A stretch of DNA of 64,000 nt from JAVBNF01 sp031551725 (GCA_031551725.1 JAVBNF010000033.1:14105-78104), one strand, 5' to 3'. Counted from the first letter of the stretch, positions 53,416 through 60,834 are shown. Made by a program: numbers and translations. The notes: generated by a model not told the origin, from the sequence alone.

Positions 53416-55207
53416 AATACGGCATACGCGTAATAATCTGCGGCTTATCCGTTGCTGCGAGCGATTTCAAATAAGCGTACGTTTCATAAAATTCTCCGAG
53501 TTCAGCTTTGATGGCACGGGTTTTCACATCGCCGAAATTTTCCATCAAGGACGAGAAGGCATCTTTTTGCACCGGCCATTCAACTAAGCGATAATCCTCA
53601 GTTTTACCTAATTTAGCAGCTTCGGCAATCGCAGCCTTGAGTCCGCCGAGAGAATCGACCAACCCGATTTTTTGCGCATCGGCACCGCTCCATACACGGC
53701 CTTGCCCGATGGAGTCCACCGCAGCCTTGCTCATTTTGCGTCCTTCGGCCACATGACCAATAAAAATATCGTAAATACGTTCGATTTGACGCTGCATAGT
53801 TGCTTGCTCAAAGGTCGTCATCGGACGTGAAATATCTAAAAAGTCGGCATTCGGATGTGTAAAAACGCCATCGAAATGCAAGCCGATTTTATCTTCTACC
53901 AATTTTTTTGCATTCGGAATCAATCCGAAAACACCAATAGAACCGGTAAGCGTACCGGGATCTGCATAAATTTTATCTGCTTTACAGGAAATATAATAGC
54001 CGCCGGAAGCCGCGTAATTTCCCATAGAAACTACCACCGGCTTTTTCGCTTTCAAGCGCACCACTTCATCCAAAATCATTTCAGAGGTAAACGCACTGCC
54101 TCCGGGCGAATTCACACGCAAAACGACCGCTTTCACTTTATCGTCATCGGCTGCTTTTTTCAAGGCCTTGATAATATTTTCACGACCAATTTCGACATCA
54201 GAACCTTCTCCGTCACCAATTTCGCCTTGAGCGTAAATAACAGCAATTTTGGTTTCTGGTTTCTGGTTTCTGGTTTCTGGTTGCGTCATGGCGAGCGAAG
54301 CGTGGCCATCCTTAACTTTCGCCGACTTGGCGTATTTATTAATAGACAGTAGCTCCAAGTCTTTTTCTTTTTCCACATCCACTGCATTCATCAACAAAGC
54401 AGTCATGCCGGAAGGCGTGAGCAGGCTATCGACCATATTCAATTTCACGGCATCTTCTGCAAATAAAGCAAGTTGATGTGTTGCAATGTTGTTAATTTCC
54501 GTTTCCGGCAGGGAGCGGTAAACCGAAACTGCTGCTGAAATCTCTGCCCAAAAGGAATTGAGCAGGGTTTGCATTTGCAATTTGTTTTCGGCGCTCATTT
54601 GGTTTTGCACAAAAGGCTCTACGGCACTTTTGAATTTGCCGTGCCGCACCACTTGCATCTCTACACCGATTTTGTCAAAAAGCGATTTCATAAACATAGA
54701 TCTTCCGGCCAAGCCTTTGAAATCGAGCATCCCTTGTGGGTGCATATAGATTTTATCCGCCGGAAGCACCAGGAAATAGGCGCCTTGCGCATAGCTTTCA
54801 GCGTAAGCATAGATAAATTTCCCACTTGTTTTAAAATCGGCCAAAGCGTTCTGCAATTCCTGTGATGTAGCTAAACCCGCTTGAAGCGTGGATGTGTGCA
54901 AATAAATTCCTTTAATGTTATCGTCTGTTTTAGCAACTTCGATAGCACTCAAAAGTTTATTCAACCCTAAGCCTTTGTTCATTGAGCGACTGATCATGTC
55001 GAAATTTGCGAACGGATCTTCGGTAGCGCGGTCGGGAATAGCTTGTTCCAAATTTATTTCTAAAATGGTATTTTCTTTTACCACCGTTTCGGTACTTCCC
55101 ATAGAGGCCATACCGATAAGTGCGGAAATAAAAATGATCAACAGCAAACCCAGTGCCACAAGCGTTCCTAACGTAGAGGCGAAGAATATTTTGAAAAAAG
55201 AGCGCAT
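53399..55207 (-). CDS. sppA: Signal peptide peptidase SppA, 67K type, with a repeat-derived insert
   Basis: SppA degrades cleaved signal peptides in the membrane. The 602 residues form a tandem two-domain 67K type protein with one transmembrane anchor (residues about 9-32). The Lys of the catalytic dyad should be Lys193 in KFKSAVEPF and the Ser nucleophile Ser401 in AASGGYYIS; NSPGGSAFTSEMILDEV and GTLTGSIGVFG are also conserved. Residues 299-319 (KDGHASLAMTQ and PETRNQKPET) are foreign to the family and are encoded by a GTCATGGCGAGCGAAGCGTGG unit plus four GGTTTCT heptamers, inserted in frame in the linker between the two domains. The last residues (MVND) and stop come from the flanking AT-rich repeat. 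Confidence 0.93.
   Translation of the reverse strand: MRSFFKIFFASTLGTLVALGLLLIIFISALIGMASMGSTETVVKENTILEINLEQAIPDRATEDPFANFDMISRSMNKGLGLNKLLSAIEVAKTDDNIKGIYLHTSTLQAGLATSQELQNALADFKTSGKFIYAYAESYAQGAYFLVLPADKIYMHPQGMLDFKGLAGRSMFMKSLFDKIGVEMQVVRHGKFKSAVEPFVQNQMSAENKLQMQTLLNSFWAEISAAVSVYRSLPETEINNIATHQLALFAEDAVKLNMVDSLLTPSGMTALLMNAVDVEKEKDLELLSINKYAKSAKVKDGHASLAMTQPETRNQKPETKIAVIYAQGEIGDGEGSDVEIGRENIIKALKKAADDDKVKAVVLRVNSPGGSAFTSEMILDEVVRLKAKKPVVVSMGNYAASGGYYISCKADKIYADPGTLTGSIGVFGLIPNAKKLVEDKIGLHFDGVFTHPNADFLDISRPMTTFEQATMQRQIERIYDIFIGHVAEGRKMSKAAVDSIGQGRVWSGADAQKIGLVDSLGGLKAAIAEAAKLGKTEDYRLVEWPVQKDAFSSLMENFGDVKTRAIKAELGEFYETYAYLKSLAATDKPQIITRMPYLMVND
54251..54311. repeat. Repeat insertion inside sppA
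   Basis: 54251-54278 is four tandem copies of GGTTTCT; 54285-54311 is a unit of the palindromic family seen at 50308-50392. Together they encode about 20 extra residues in frame. Confidence 0.85.
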
Positions 55208-55242
55208 TTTTAATTGTTAATTATTAATTGTTAATTATTAAT
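55208..55242. repeat. AT-rich element upstream of sppA
   Basis: TTAATTGTTAATTATTAATT repeated and ending TTATTAATGAAG: one arm of the TTAATTATTAATGAG family, without a visible right arm. Confidence 0.65.
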
Positions 55243-55258
55243 GAAGACTGCAAGACAT

Positions 55259-55537
55259 TTAGGATTTTATGATCTCTGTAAAATCCGACCAATCTTCCAC
55301 TTTAAAAGTGCGAATATCTCTCACAGATTCTTTAAACCATTTTATTCCTTTTAAGGTCTCAATAGCTCTGTAAACTTGAGCTAAATTATTTTCCATGGAG
55401 AGATAAACACTCCCTTGAGTCCACTCAAATCCGCATTTCTTAAGAGCGGATTTAATTTCATAGTATGCATTATTGTAAGGATCTCCATAATTCTTTTTAA
55501 GATCTCCTATAACTAAATCAAAAGCTATTGCATACAT
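55259..55537 (-). CDS. vapD: VapD-family toxin (Cas2-like endoribonuclease)
   Basis: 92 residues, matching VapD of Haemophilus in length and sequence pattern: MYAIAFDLVIGDLKKNYGDP, YNNAYYEIKSALKKCGFEW, TQGSVYLSMENNLAQVYRAI, and SVRDIRTFKVEDWSDFTEII at the end. VapD proteins have a Cas2-like ferredoxin fold and cleave RNA; Asp7 in AFDLV is the expected active-site acid. The start lies 13 bases inside the preceding small gene, showing tight coupling. In Haemophilus the partner is VapX; the gene here is different, see the next entry. There is no CRISPR in the window, so this is a VapD and not a Cas2. Confidence 0.9.
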   Translation of the reverse strand: MYAIAFDLVIGDLKKNYGDPYNNAYYEIKSALKKCGFEWTQGSVYLSMENNLAQVYRAIETLKGIKWFKESVRDIRTFKVEDWSDFTEIIKS

Positions 55538-55719
55538 GGTTCTTCTTGTAAAGATTTAAAATATTTTTTAGGCCCAAAAAAAATACATCCATCGTCTATT
55601 TTTATTGAAATCACAATCCCATTGAAGTGATTATTTTCTATTTCAATAACAGTACCTTCTTTCCAATCGTCCAATCCCGTGAGATCAGGTGAGACGATCG
55701 CTCTATCTCCTACTTTCAT
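55525..55719 (-). CDS. Small protein upstream of vapD, candidate antitoxin
   Basis: A 64-residue protein beginning MKVGDRAIVSPDLTGLDDWK, then EGTVIEIENNHFNGIVISIK and IDDGCIFFGPKKYFKSLQE. The pattern of short beta strands (VGDRAIV, EGTVIEIEN, IVISIKIDDG) suggests an SH3-like small barrel. I cannot name the family with confidence, though similar short proteins of Bacteroidota come to mind. It overlaps vapD by 13 bases and has its own -7 element, so it leads a two-gene operon. The antitoxin-first order and coupling make it the best candidate for the VapD antitoxin; this is inference from position. Confidence 0.75.
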   Translation of the reverse strand: MKVGDRAIVSPDLTGLDDWKEGTVIEIENNHFNGIVISIKIDDGCIFFGPKKYFKSLQEEPCMQ

Positions 55720-55740
55720 TTGATCACTTTTTTAATTTGA

Positions 55741-55748
55741 CAAAGATA
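55741..55748 (-). promoter_or_regulatory. -7 element of the vapD operon
   Basis: TATCTTTG on the minus strand, about 22 bases upstream of the ATG at 55719. A weak ATTG is present 20 bases further upstream. Confidence 0.65.
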
Positions 55749-55774
55749 CAAAAGTTTTGGGAATAATTCAATAT

Positions 55775-55819
55775 GATTTCATCACGCTAAAGGTGTGACG
55801 CCTTTAGCGTGATGAAATC
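55775..55819. repeat. 19-bp palindrome, left of the ATPase gene
   Basis: GATTTCATCACGCTAAAGG (55775-55793) and its perfect complement (55801-55819) with loop TGTGACG. A near copy in the same orientation lies at 57046-57082, on the other side of the ATPase gene. Confidence 0.9.
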
Positions 55820-55858
55820 TATGTCATTTGAATATATAAAACATTAAATCATTGCCTT

Positions 55859-56995
55859 TTAATACGTTCGCTCCAACCATCGCAAAAGGAAAGCATCGTA
55901 AACACGATAAAAAATCGTATTTTCTTCGCCCAAAGAGAACAGCATTTGCTTTTCCAAGAGTGCTTCCATTGCTTTTTGGACGGAAGAAGCGGCGCCCAAA
56001 TTATATTTTTTCAAAAAATCTTTCGATTGCGGTGCATATACTTTCCCTTCTTTGGCAGTTGCAAGCAAGAGTTTCCACTGCATCGGACTAAGCAGCTGTT
56101 TGTATTGAATATAAATCACCTGCTGTTGCAGAAGAATCTCATCACAAATTTCTTTTACCATATCGATAGTAATTTGTTTTTCTTTGCGGGCAAAGACGTT
56201 TTTACAAACAATTTGCGTATAATAAGTGTGTTGCAACGTCCAGGAAAGAATAAAATCAACGGCATCATCATCAATACTCCTTCTGTATTCGCGGAATTTT
56301 TCATGAATAAATTTGCTGTATTTTTTCTCCGGAATAGAATTTAATCCAATCGTTTGAGTACTTCCAAAGAACGGGCGCTTGGCCGTATTAAAAATTTCCG
56401 CCATCAGGTGCTTATTGCTTCCGCTAAAGATAAATCTGATGTTTTTCAATGTCTGCATAAATGTTCGCAGCAGTGCTTCCGTATTTTTTTCCGGATACAA
56501 TGCAATCTGTTGAAATTCATCAATAGCAAGGACAATATGAATGTGTTGAGATTCTAGGAAAGTAAAAATGCTCCGCAAGGTTTGTTCGCATTCTTTCTGC
56601 GCTACAAATTCGAAATGAATTTCCGGCGCACCGGTAAGTGCATCATAGGTTATGATTGGGCGTAGACGTTTCAAAAATTCCGAAAACCGCTTGCCAATGC
56701 CGCGTTTTTCCGGAAATTTGGTATAAACGGCTAATGCCAATGTTTCGGTAAAATCTTTTAGGTTTTGAGTTGCATACATATCTGCAAAAATGCAAACATA
56801 CTTTTTCTGCACCTCTAATTCTTCAAAAAGTCGATAAATAAGTGCCGATTTTCCCAATCTTCTTATCGAAATAAGCGTTGTATCAATATCATTTTTGACA
56901 TTTCTCAGTAGGTTTTTCAGTTCCGCTTCGCGGTCGCAAAAATATGCTTTTGATTCATACCCTTTTGTAATAAAAGGATTTAACACATTCGCCAT
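55859..56995 (-). CDS. AAA/STAND-type ATPase with C-terminal winged-helix-like region
   Basis: A 378-residue ATPase of the archaeal-type ATPase_2 (STAND) group common in Bacteroidota. Residues 1-30 carry NPFITKGYESKAYFCDREAE, typical for the family start (F.DRE.E). The P-loop is unusual: LISIRRLGKSALIYRLF (about 41-57), with RRLGKS rather than GxxGxGKS, a variant frequent in this group. Walker B is IHIVLAIDEFQQI, sensor FIFSGSNKHLM, and GLNSIPEKKYSKFIHEKF follows. The last 90 residues look like a winged helix (LSPMQWKLLLATAKEGKV, AASSVQKAMEALLEKQML). Function unknown; members are often found in variable regions. It is flanked by two copies of one palindrome. Confidence 0.85.
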   Translation of the reverse strand: MANVLNPFITKGYESKAYFCDREAELKNLLRNVKNDIDTTLISIRRLGKSALIYRLFEELEVQKKYVCIFADMYATQNLKDFTETLALAVYTKFPEKRGIGKRFSEFLKRLRPIITYDALTGAPEIHFEFVAQKECEQTLRSIFTFLESQHIHIVLAIDEFQQIALYPEKNTEALLRTFMQTLKNIRFIFSGSNKHLMAEIFNTAKRPFFGSTQTIGLNSIPEKKYSKFIHEKFREYRRSIDDDAVDFILSWTLQHTYYTQIVCKNVFARKEKQITIDMVKEICDEILLQQQVIYIQYKQLLSPMQWKLLLATAKEGKVYAPQSKDFLKKYNLGAASSVQKAMEALLEKQMLFSLGEENTIFYRVYDAFLLRWLERTY

Positions 56996-57020
56996 GATTT
57001 TTTTATTGCATTAATTTCTG

Positions 57021-57028
57021 CAAAGATA
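57021..57028 (-). promoter_or_regulatory. -7 element of the ATPase gene
   Basis: TATCTTTG on the minus strand, 26 bases upstream of the ATG at 56995. No TTTG was found at the -33 distance. Confidence 0.55.
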
Positions 57029-57045
57029 CAAAAAATAAATGAAAA

Positions 57046-57082
57046 TCATCACGCCAAAGGTGTAACGCCTTTGGCGTGATGA
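57046..57082. repeat. 15-bp palindrome, right of the ATPase gene
   Basis: TCATCACGCCAAAGG (57046-57060) and its perfect complement (57068-57082), loop TGTAACG. It differs from the left copy by compensated changes in both arms (CTAAAGG/CCTTTAG against CCAAAGG/CCTTTGG), so pairing is kept. Confidence 0.88.
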
Positions 57083-57109
57083 AAAAGGGATTGCGCTTTG
57101 CACAATCCC
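57082..57109 (-). terminator. Terminator of the EF-G2-like gene
   Basis: On the minus strand GGGATTGTGC pairs with GCGCAATCCC (one G-T pair) around AAA, then TTTTT. It lies about 57 bases after the stop codon. Confidence 0.7.
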
Positions 57110-57152
57110 TAATCCGAAATTCGAAACGGGCAAACACGTGGGTTTGCCCCTA

Positions 57153-57180
57153 CAATCCTCAATCCTCAATCCTCAATCCT
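57153..57180. repeat. Heptamer tandem repeat (CAATCCT)x4
   Basis: Four perfect copies of CAATCCT. The right half lies inside the EF-G2-like gene and encodes its last residues (ARIED) and stop; the left half is outside. A GGGCAAAC/GGTTTGCCC hairpin lies just to the left (57127-57148). Confidence 0.85.
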
Positions 57181-59328
57181 TGCCTCTTCCGCTTCGTATG
57201 CTTTCAACAACTTCTCTTGAACCTCTGCCGGTACTTGTTGGTATTCGGCAAAATTCATGGTAAAGGAAGCACGTCCGGAACTGAGCGCACTCAAGATGGT
57301 TGAGTATTTATTTAATTCGGCCAACGGCACAATGGCTTTGAGCAACTCAAATCCTTTCTCGCTGCTCATGCCGGCAATAATGGCTCGACGAGTTTGCAAA
57401 TCGCTCATCACGTCGCCCATGGCATCGCTCGGAACCATGACTTCGAGGTTGTACATCGGCTCCATAATTTTCGGACCGGCTTTTTTAAAGGCTTCTTTAA
57501 AGGCATTGCGTCCTGCGAGTTTAAACGAAAGCTCGTTGGAGTCTACCGGATGCATTTTGCCGTCATAAACATAGACTTTGATGTCGCGCGCGTATGAACC
57601 GGTGAGCGGACCTTCTTCCATTTTTTCCATCACTCCTTTGAGGATGGCCGGCAAGAAACGTGCGTCGATAGAGCCGCCAACAATGCAGTTGTAGAAAATC
57701 AATTTGCCGCCCCAATCCAAAGCAATTTCTTCTTTGCCTTTAAGGTTCAATACCAACTCTTTACCGTCGACTTTAAAGCGGTTGTTTTCCGGAGCGCCTT
57801 CTACGTAAGGCTCAATCAACATATAGACTTCGCCGAATTGTCCGGCGCCGCCCGATTGTTTTTTGTGGCGGTAGTCCGCAGCAGCGGTTTTGGTGATGGT
57901 TTCGCGGTACGGGATGCGCGGAGGAATCAAATCCACTTCCATTTTATGCACATTGGTCAAATACCATTTCAAAATATTGATATGATGTTCGCCTTGTCCG
58001 CTGATGATGGTTTGCTTCAATTCCCTTGAATATTCAACCAAAAACGTAGGATCTTCGGCATGGAAACGGTGGAGGATTTCGCCTAATTTTTCTTCGTCTT
58101 TTTCCACTTTGGCTTTAATGGCCACGCGGTATTTGGCAGGTGGGAATTTGATGGTGTGAAATTGCCAGTCTTTTCCGCCTCCGGTGAGGGTTTCGTTGGT
58201 TTTTGTATGTTTCAATTTAACGGTACAACCAATGTCGCCGGCCATCATTTCGGTCAATTTCTCGCGTTTTTTTCCGGCCACGGCGTAAATACCTGCAAGG
58301 CGTTCTTTGTTGCCGTTGGCGGTATTGGTAAGATCCATGCCGTCGGTAATTTTTCCGGACATCACACGGAAGTATGAGACTTCTCCCAAGTGCTGTTCCA
58401 TTCCTGTTTTAAACACAAAAACAGAGGGCGCAACATCTACGTTGCAAGGAATGATTTCTTCGGTAATCGTCTTGTAGTCGCGCGCTTTTTCGGGCGATGG
58501 CGCTACGTTGATGATAAATTCCATGATACGCTTAACGCCGATATCGCGTTTCGCCGAAAGGCAGAAAACAGGCATCACTTGGCGGTGTACCAAGCCGGCA
58601 CGAAGTCCTTGGCGAATTTCATCTTCAGTCAAAGAGCCTTTTTCGAAAAAGAGTTCCATCAAGGCATCATCGTGCTCGGCGGCCACTTCTACAAGTACTT
58701 TGTGCAACTCATTGGCGCGGTCCATTTCTTCTGCCGGGATTTCGAGCTCTTCACGTGTGCCGTTTTCGTCTTTGTGACGATACATTTTCATTTTCAAAAC
58801 ATCGATAAACGCATTGAAATTAACACCAGGATTAACGGGATATTGCACCAGCGCAATTTTATGTCCGAAAGCCTGTTTGAGGCTTTCGACACTCATGTCC
58901 CAATCGGCTTTTTCAGAGTCGAGTTGATTTATGGCAATCACCACGGGTTTGTTGTGGCGTTCGGCGTAGCGAGCTTGAATATCGGTGCCTACTTCAACGC
59001 CTTGTTGGGAGTTGATCAACAACAAACCGGTATCGCAAACTTTAAAAGCGGAGATCATACCTCCTACGAAATCGTCGGCACCCGGCGTGTCGATGATATT
59101 TAACTTGCGATCCATGAATTCAGTGTACATCAACGTGGAGTATATCGAACGCTGGTAGAGCTGTTCGATTTCCGTATTGTCGCTAACGGTTGTCTTAGCT
59201 TCCACGGTACCCCGTCGATCGATAACTTTGCCCTCAAAAAGCATGGCCTCAGAAAGAGTGGTTTTGCCCGAGCGCGTGCTGCCCAGCAATACCACGTTGC
59301 GAATGTGATCGGTTGTGTAACTTTTCAT
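57166..59328 (-). CDS. fusA2: EF-G2-type elongation factor G paralogue with degraded GTPase motifs
   Basis: A 720-residue five-domain translational GTPase paralogue. The P-loop is intact (LGSTRSGKTTL, Lys22, Thr23). Other G motifs are changed: switch I reads QRSIYS where EF-G has ERGITI (Thr to Tyr63); G3 reads DTPGADDF where EF-G has DTPGHVDF (the catalytic His replaced by Ala84); G4 is NQLD for NKMD. Domains III-V are retained (SGQGEHHINILKWYLTNVHK, GGAGQFGEVYMLIEPYVEGA, NALEVMVP-like NLEVMVPSDAMGDVMSDLQT). To my knowledge Bacteroides thetaiotaomicron EF-G2 is a paralogue without GTPase activity used during carbon limitation; this looks like the same type. A dedicated terminator follows. 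The last residues are encoded by a heptamer repeat. Confidence 0.9.
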   Translation of the reverse strand: MKSYTTDHIRNVVLLGSTRSGKTTLSEAMLFEGKVIDRRGTVEAKTTVSDNTEIEQLYQRSIYSTLMYTEFMDRKLNIIDTPGADDFVGGMISAFKVCDTGLLLINSQQGVEVGTDIQARYAERHNKPVVIAINQLDSEKADWDMSVESLKQAFGHKIALVQYPVNPGVNFNAFIDVLKMKMYRHKDENGTREELEIPAEEMDRANELHKVLVEVAAEHDDALMELFFEKGSLTEDEIRQGLRAGLVHRQVMPVFCLSAKRDIGVKRIMEFIINVAPSPEKARDYKTITEEIIPCNVDVAPSVFVFKTGMEQHLGEVSYFRVMSGKITDGMDLTNTANGNKERLAGIYAVAGKKREKLTEMMAGDIGCTVKLKHTKTNETLTGGGKDWQFHTIKFPPAKYRVAIKAKVEKDEEKLGEILHRFHAEDPTFLVEYSRELKQTIISGQGEHHINILKWYLTNVHKMEVDLIPPRIPYRETITKTAAADYRHKKQSGGAGQFGEVYMLIEPYVEGAPENNRFKVDGKELVLNLKGKEEIALDWGGKLIFYNCIVGGSIDARFLPAILKGVMEKMEEGPLTGSYARDIKVYVYDGKMHPVDSNELSFKLAGRNAFKEAFKKAGPKIMEPMYNLEVMVPSDAMGDVMSDLQTRRAIIAGMSSEKGFELLKAIVPLAELNKYSTILSALSSGRASFTMNFAEYQQVPAEVQEKLLKAYEAEEARIED

Positions 59329-59403
59329 AAATTATTAATTGTTAATTGTTAATTGTTAATGAGCTCATCATAACCAGCGTCATACGCCCATTGTTAAATT
59401 TCC

Positions 59404-59411
59404 CAAAGATA
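59404..59411 (-). promoter_or_regulatory. -7 element of the EF-G2-like gene
   Basis: TATCTTTG on the minus strand, about 76 bases upstream of the ATG at 59328. An AT-rich repeat arm (59329-59361) lies in the leader. Confidence 0.5.
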
Positions 59412-59453
59412 GGAATTTTTTTTGGAATTGGGGTGAAATCATGAAAAAAATTG

Positions 59454-59461
59454 TAACTTTG
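59454..59461 (+). promoter_or_regulatory. -7 element of the DUF1016 gene
   Basis: TAACTTTG, only 7 bases before the ATG at 59469, implying a very short leader. Confidence 0.5.
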
Positions 59462-59468
59462 TAAAGTT

Positions 59469-60599
59469 ATGAATAAGATTGATCAAACAAGTAACGAATA
59501 CCGTAATTGGCTGATTGACTTGAAAGCAAAAATACATCAAAGTCAAATCAAAGCCGCTGTAAAAGTCAACACCGAATTGCTCCGCCTTTATTGGGATTTG
59601 GGACATGATATTGTTTCCCGGCAAATGGAATCTGCTTGGGGAAGTGGTTTTTTTGAAAAATTGAGCAAGGATTTGCGTTCGGAATTTCCGCATATGAAAG
59701 GATTTTCTTCCACAAATTTGAAATATATTAAACGTTTCTATTTGTTCTATACCAAAGACGATTCAATTCGTCCGCAAGTTGTGGACGAAATTCGTCATAA
59801 ACTTGGGAACAAATCGCAACATTCTGAAAACATGAAAAATACAATTCGCCCACAAGTTGTGGACGAATTAGAAAACCACCCAATTTTTCGAATTCCTTGG
59901 GGACATCATAGAGAAATTATCTCCCAATGCAAATCCGTTCGCGAAGCACTTTTCTATATCCAAAAGACCATTGAGAATGGTTGGAGTAGAGCTGTTTTGA
60001 TGAACTTTATGGATGCCGGACTCTATTCCTCTCAAGGGAAAGCATTAACAAATTTTTCGCGACTACTACCGGAGGTTCAAAGCGATCTTGCGAATGAAGT
60101 ATTGAAAGATCCTTACAATTTTGACTTCATCACTCTCACGAGCGATTATAAGGAGCGAGAATTAGAAGATGCCCTCACAGCCAATATTACGAAATTCTTA
60201 TTGGAGTTGGGACAAGGATTTGCGTATATCGGCAGGCAAGTTCCTGTGAAAGTAGGTCAGTCCGAACGATTTATCGACTTACTTTTCTATCACACCGAAT
60301 TACGTTGCTATGTTGTTGTAGAATTGAAAGCAACTAACTTCGAAGCCGAACATGCAGGGAAGTTGGGCCTTTACGTATCTGCAATTAATCACCAACGAAA
60401 GAAAGAAACCGACAATCCCACAATCGGGTTGATTATTTGCAAAACCAAAGACGATGTGATGGTTCAGTATTCGCTCGAAGGCAGCAATCACCCTATCGGA
60501 ATATCCGAATATGAACTATCTAATCTACTTCCGGATAACTACAAATCCGCACTTCCAAGCATTGAGGATATTGAACAGGGGTTGAAGGGTACGGAATAA
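59469..60599 (+). CDS. DUF1016/YhcG-type PD-(D/E)XK nuclease family protein
   Basis: 376 residues. The N-terminal domain (about 1-95: YRNWLIDLKAKIHQSQIKAA, LLRLYWDLGHDIVSRQ, FSSTNLKYIKRFYLFY) is the DUF1016 helical region. The C-terminal nuclease-fold domain (about 210-340) has PD-(D/E)XK residues Asp270 in SERFIDLLFYH and Glu285/Lys287 in YVVVELKATNFEAEHAGKLG. The linker (99-137) contains two copies of IRPQVVDE encoded by imperfect palindromes. Members are linked to mobile DNA, recombination and phage defence contexts, but no partner gene is here, so its role is not known. Downstream is repeat DNA, then tRNA genes. Confidence 0.88.
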   Translation: MNKIDQTSNEYRNWLIDLKAKIHQSQIKAAVKVNTELLRLYWDLGHDIVSRQMESAWGSGFFEKLSKDLRSEFPHMKGFSSTNLKYIKRFYLFYTKDDSIRPQVVDEIRHKLGNKSQHSENMKNTIRPQVVDELENHPIFRIPWGHHREIISQCKSVREALFYIQKTIENGWSRAVLMNFMDAGLYSSQGKALTNFSRLLPEVQSDLANEVLKDPYNFDFITLTSDYKERELEDALTANITKFLLELGQGFAYIGRQVPVKVGQSERFIDLLFYHTELRCYVVVELKATNFEAEHAGKLGLYVSAINHQRKKETDNPTIGLIICKTKDDVMVQYSLEGSNHPIGISEYELSNLLPDNYKSALPSIEDIEQGLKGTE

Positions 60600-60690
60600 G
60601 ATGGCCACGCGCCTACGCCGCTCGCCATGATTCCCCCCGTCCGCGAGGCGGACAAATCTAAATAATCCCCGTCCGCGAAGTGGGCAAATC
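60600..60690. repeat. Repeat cluster after the DUF1016 gene
   Basis: 60600-60630 is a degenerate GATGGCCACG...GCTCGCCATGA unit of the family at 50308. Next come two tandem units beginning CCCCGTCCGCGA and containing GGACAAATCTAAAT / GGGCAAATCTAAAT (about 60634-60693). A CCATGAGCAACGCTCATGG palindrome follows at 60698-60716. No gene is visible between 60600 and 60720. Confidence 0.75.
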
Positions 60691-60719
60691 TAAATTCCCA
60701 TGAGCAACGCTCATGGCAC

Positions 60720-60744
60720 AAAAAAAGCGGCTTGCGCCGCTTTT
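60720..60744 (-). terminator. Terminator of tRNA-Leu
   Basis: On the minus strand AAAAGCGGC pairs with GCCGCTTTT around a short loop and ends in a T run. It lies 5 bases past the 3' end of the tRNA. Confidence 0.9.
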
Positions 60745-60749
60745 CCTCG

Positions 60750-60834
60750 TACCTCGGGCGGGACTTGAACCCGCACGGCCTCAACGGCCACAGGATTTTA
60801 AGTCCTGCGTGTCTACCGATTCCACCACCAAGGC
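60750..60834 (-). tRNA. tRNA-Leu (anticodon TAA)
   Basis: An 85-base class II tRNA. On the minus strand it starts GCCTTGGTGGTGGAATCGGT, the anticodon arm is CAGGACTTAAAATCCTG with anticodon TAA, the long variable arm is TGGCCGTTGAGGCCG, and the T arm is GCGGGTTCAAGTCCCGC. The acceptor stem closes with CCGAGGT and discriminator A. CCA is not encoded. It reads UUA codons. It has its own terminator; no consensus promoter was found just upstream. Confidence 0.95.

Noticed and set aside
55259..55537. Reading the Cas2-like fold protein as part of a CRISPR system
   Set aside because: No repeat array, cas1 or other cas gene is present; the length and the TQGS and WSDFTE motifs match VapD.
55859..56995. 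Treating the ATPase as part of a defence system with the DUF1016 gene
   Set aside because: They are separated by the EF-G2-like gene and lie on opposite strands with their own promoters; no known defence architecture is seen.
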